Made by a program: the position numbers and the translations under genes
Assembly: GCA_029573365.1 (NCBI GenBank)
Contig: JAKQGD010000634.1
Span: 1 to 8,574, forward strand
Origin: Bacteroidota bacterium
Lineage (GTDB): Bacteria; Bacteroidota; Bacteroidia; Chitinophagales; Saprospiraceae
Direction: 5' to 3'
DNA length: 8,574 nucleotides
Notes under the pieces: model-generated
What the model saw: only the letters and a program-made list of their open reading frames with translations
What the model was told of the DNA's origin: nothing
The model's database searches: none
Part shown: piece by piece, positions 7,401-8,574 of the stretch
How positions within the stretch are numbered: the first letter of the stretch is position 1
Layout: every line of letters starts with the position of its first letter

Positions 7401-8574
7401 ACATCCCACCATCGAGGTTCCAGATGTAGTTATAGTTCGAATTTGAAGGGGAAGAAGACGAGAGAGTTGCCAGGTCGTCCACGCAAATTGGCGAAACCAA
7501 GGTAAAATCTGCCTCAGGTTTTTTTCTCACCACAATATTTCTGCAAACTGTTGAACTCGTTCCACACTGATTGGAAGCTTTAACACATATCTGGCCTCCG
7601 GACGAATTCCCCCACATTAAATTCAAAGTATTAGTTCCCTGGCCTGTAGCCAATGCAACGTCAGAGGGAAAGGTCCATTGGTATGATTCAGTGTTTGACG
7701 ATCCTGAAACTGAATAAGATACTGTACCAGTAGGTTCGCATAATTCAGTGTCCCACACTCCATTTATCGCAGGTAAAGTCGGTAATAAAGGAGTAAAATT
7801 AAATGTATAACTAAAATTAAACGGTCCACAAATTTTACCATTAATATTTAAAGTTATCTCTATGCTATAGGTACCGTTTTGATTCACCAAAATGGTATAT
7901 GGGTTTCCATCGGGATTGCCATCATCAAAATCCACAGAATTAAATTTCCATTTTACACTTTCTGTCATACCCGGGACAAATGTGATATTCTTTACAAACT
8001 CCAGGATGGCCATATTTCCCTGACACCCGTTTAACTGGAATACTCCATCCGCATCCACTTGGAGCAAGGTCAGAAAAATGGTACTATCACACCCATTGAC
8101 ATCCTGAGTAAATATTGCCTGGAAAGGGGTTGGTGCATTAAAAACCTGTCCACCTATGGTAACCGGAAATTCTGATTGACAAGCATAATAAGTAAGGGAA
8201 TTTGGTGGACTCAATGGCACTTCCACAAGATTTATGGTTTGAGTAAAGTTGCACCCTTGAATAGATACAGGCACGGTATTTACACCTAATTGAAAATTGA
8301 AACTAGGTGTCAACCATCCTGAAAAATTATCACCGTTTGGATTTGGATTGCCATTGTCATCAGTCAGAGGACCTGTGTAGCTTGAAAGGGCGGACGGACA
8401 AATATTGTCTGTACCAAAATTTTCATTGGCAGGATGTTTTACTTCAATCATAATAGACCGTACCTGAGAAGTAGTGAAGCAGACATTTCTTATTCTTATG
8501 ATTTCAAATTTGTAAAAACCAAGCTCAGTAACTGTGTAGTTAAGTATATTGCTAGTGCTATTGACGGTGGTTAT
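4444..8574 (-). CDS. Giant T9SS-secreted modular surface protein, 5' end outside window
   Basis: The frame is open for 1376 codons from the right edge to the TAA at 4444, with no stop from 8452 to 8574. The ATG at 8449-8451 is therefore probably internal and the true start and signal peptide lie beyond the window. Residues are counted from the first visible codon. About 1-350 holds divergent beta-sandwich segments, including a PKD-like one (about 265-350) with YQWTFP and ASNQCG. From 353 to about 1122 come Ig-like (A), PKD-like (B) and FN3-like (C) domains in the order B-C-A-B-C-A-B-C-A. Then come a SprB-type repeat (1123-1197), another Ig-like domain (1198-1281) and a type B sorting domain (1282-1376). 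At least 44 cysteines are visible, mostly in regular pairs. No enzymatic domain is visible. It should be exported by the T9SS and held on or released from the cell surface. Adhesion, gliding or matrix roles are inferred from the architecture only. Confidence 0.92.
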   Translation of the reverse strand: MTTVNSTSNILNYTVTELGFYKFEIIRIRNVCFTTSQVRSIMIEVKHPANENFGTDNICPSALSSYTGPLTDDNGNPNPNGDNFSGWLTPSFNFQLGVNTVPVSIQGCNFTQTINLVEVPLSPPNSLTYYACQSEFPVTIGGQVFNAPTPFQAIFTQDVNGCDSTIFLTLLQVDADGVFQLNGCQGNMAILEFVKNITFVPGMTESVKWKFNSVDFDDGNPDGNPYTILVNQNGTYSIEITLNINGKICGPFNFSYTFNFTPLLPTLPAINGVWDTELCEPTGTVSYSVSGSSNTESYQWTFPSDVALATGQGTNTLNLMWGNSSGGQICVKASNQCGTSSTVCRNIVVRKKPEADFTLVSPICVDDLATLSSSSPSNSNYNYIWNLDGGMSVMTPNSNGRDTIQVKWDQDGKKIVSLYIDFFNCDSDIHIDSILLLPKLSVPVVSCTSGSNSIEFFWTPPVEQVQPPTIVVTSGQSGVLSGNMYTISSLVPGVTVDVSVTFNVDHPCGNVTSTGSCVTQNCVPETITFDPIPDICLTASSSVINLKNYVISTTTSGTYAFTGPGVTDMANGIFDPKVAGTSALPHQIRLIYTDATGCVSAAAFVDILVKPTPTSDFAFDPIICQDSTSRIQYTGSISSGGVYNWNFGSDVKTPGTGRGPFGVDWNTPGSKTITLNTTLNGCPSTPTTHMVTVEPRINPVTITCPIEGATMITFDWNDVTNITGYQLTLNGQALPNTNQSNLVLTNLTVNTDYTLIVNAPSNNSCPGVADTLRCRTSDCPPVFIKFSQKDTTLCLTPNMPNITINATVTGGLQSPGQTITWSGPGVTQGANDKIGIFNPNVAGQGVHTIKASLKDGTCMKDTTMKITIINKPQSTFTGDDLICITDPYVLKYTGSLNLPLDWKLPNGVTINRVGQTNDYRVTFPSDGTYNLGLVTGNPGCVSDQTNLTVKVDPELDTVVVNCQVTTTSVAFSWNDINCASSYQVKINGVASGTQSNLSYNVTGLMVGENVEIEILPVSTCACPAMASTRICTAKDCPPITLKLDAPVSRFCEGAVTNNINLDATVTGSSGTGSGTWSGTGITAQGVFSPAGKIPGVYKFYYSFTEESCDYKDSISIEIYPVPVVSATAVQPDCYQDNFGSATISVVGGTTPYVFSLNNNNVTPPLTSLSPASYQLVVTDDNGCTATTAFAINAASEPQISISGAASVNKGGNVELKATVTPQSVALDSLVWKNLAGNIVCAGTNCATVTVTPEQNEKYCVTAYFNGGCTVSDCFDVQVISIIDVVLPNVISQNGNNPSFYVQSYDKIKSVKSMNIFDRWGNNVFRRDNVTAGDPAQGWDGKYKSTPVTPGVYVYKIEVEYNDGTTELFSGDVTVIK
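4447..4731 (-). other. T9SS type B C-terminal sorting domain
   Basis: The last 95 residues match the gliding-motility-associated C-terminal domain (TIGR04131/CHU_C type): VVLPNVIS and NGNNPSF near the start, MNIFDRWGNNVF, GWDGKYKSTPVTPGVYVYKIE and a final GDVTVIK strand. Such domains direct export through the T9SS; type B domains are often associated with PorP/SprF-like partners. It contains no cysteine, unlike the domains before it. Confidence 0.93.
4984..5208 (-). other. SprB-type repeat domain
   Basis: About 75 residues matching the pattern of SprB repeats (PF13573) found in Flavobacterium gliding adhesins: GSATISVVGGTTPYVFSL, then LSPASYQLVVTDDNGCTATT. Only one copy is present. The pattern fits many Bacteroidota surface proteins and does not by itself prove gliding. 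Confidence 0.75.
5209..5460 (-). repeat. Supermodule copy 3 (A only)
   Basis: About 84 residues matching domain A: RFCEGAV, TWSGTGIT, GVFSPAGKIPGVY and a second cysteine 57 residues after the first. The repeat series breaks off here and is followed by a SprB-type repeat instead of domain B. Confidence 0.7.
5461..6231 (-). repeat. Supermodule copy 2 (A-B-C, 257 residues)
   Basis: A tandem copy of the same length as copy 1. Domain A has LCLTPN, WSGPGVTQ and GIFNPNVAG. Domain B has DDLICITD and LDWKLPNG. Domain C has VAFSWNDINCASSYQVKING and VTGLMVGE, and ends in ICTAKDCPP. Domain C cysteines are spaced 60, 9 and 5. This copy carries two extra cysteines (visible residues 978 and 1020), which could form an additional disulfide. 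Confidence 0.8.
6232..7002 (-). repeat. Supermodule copy 1 (A-B-C, 257 residues)
   Basis: A complete unit of 771 bp. Domain A has ICLTASS, FTGPGVTD and GIFDPKVAG. Domain B has SDFAFDPIICQDS and YNWNFG. Domain C has MITFDWNDVTNITGYQLTLNG and LTNLTVNTDY, and ends in RCRTSDCPP. Cysteines fall in pairs, 62 residues apart in A and 58 in B, with the 61-9-5 pattern in C. Confidence 0.8.
7003..7518 (-). repeat. Supermodule copy 0 (B-C only)
   Basis: About 172 residues comprising a PKD-like domain (begins PEADFTLVSPICVDD, with YIWNLDGG) and an FN3-like domain (IEFFWTPP, ISSLVPG) that ends in CVTQNC. The FN3-like cysteines are spaced 61, 9 and 5 residues apart. The preceding A domain is absent or too diverged to see. 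Confidence 0.7.

Noticed and set aside
4699..7505. Several 60-99-codon plus-strand frames opposite the giant gene
   Set aside because: All lie inside a clear minus-strand coding region with domain matches throughout; their translations look unlike proteins and they lack any initiation context.
5209..7518. Possible phase-variable or recombining DNA repeats in the supermodule region
   Set aside because: The copies are similar in protein pattern but clearly diverged at DNA level, with no long identical tracts visible, so recombination between these copies is not supported.
1..8574. Defence system, prophage, insertion sequence, CRISPR or toxin-antitoxin content
   Set aside because: No transposase, integrase, nuclease, repeat-spacer array or small paired genes are present; all coding space is taken by envelope, quinone and regulator genes.

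Overview
The window reads as chromosomal DNA of a Bacteroidota bacterium, most likely from the Saprospiraceae/Chitinophagia side of the phylum. Three things suggest this. A very large secreted protein ends in the type B C-terminal sorting domain of the type IX secretion system (T9SS). A PorT-type T9SS component lies directly behind a menaquinone methyltransferase gene. Promoter-like sequences match the Bacteroidota pattern TTTG ... TAnnTTTG rather than the sigma-70 -35/-10 pattern. Family placement below phylum is inference only. There are no RNA genes, insertion sequences, CRISPR arrays or phage genes that I can see.

Layout, left to right. Positions 1-130 hold no gene I can assign. On the minus strand come an exported DsbA-like thiol oxidoreductase (131-802) and, upstream of it, a DUF1343/NamZ-type exo-beta-N-acetylmuramidase (939-2150). 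A candidate terminator and a good promoter lie between these two, so they are probably separate transcription units. A 242-bp divergent region (2151-2392) separates namZ from a plus-strand pair, ubiE/menG (2393-3130) and porT (3103-3813), whose coding regions overlap by 28 bp. porT meets a minus-strand MarR-family regulator (3816-4271) tail to tail with only 2 bp between stop codons. The right half (4444-8574) is one minus-strand reading frame whose 5' end lies beyond the window. It encodes at least 1376 residues of a mosaic cell-surface protein, followed 14 bp after its stop by a strong hairpin terminator.

How the genes may work together: PorT is an outer-membrane component of the T9SS, and the giant protein carries the sorting signal that the T9SS recognises, so the window holds both a part of the export machine and one of its clients. 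UbiE/MenG makes menaquinone for respiration; its link to PorT is positional. NamZ and the DsbA-like protein both act in the cell envelope. The giant protein is unusually regular. Its middle is built from a three-domain supermodule (Ig-like A, PKD-like B, FN3-like C), with two complete tandem copies of exactly 257 residues each plus partial copies on both sides. Cysteine spacing is nearly invariant between copies. This protein is the most interesting object in the window; the remaining genes are ordinary envelope and housekeeping genes.
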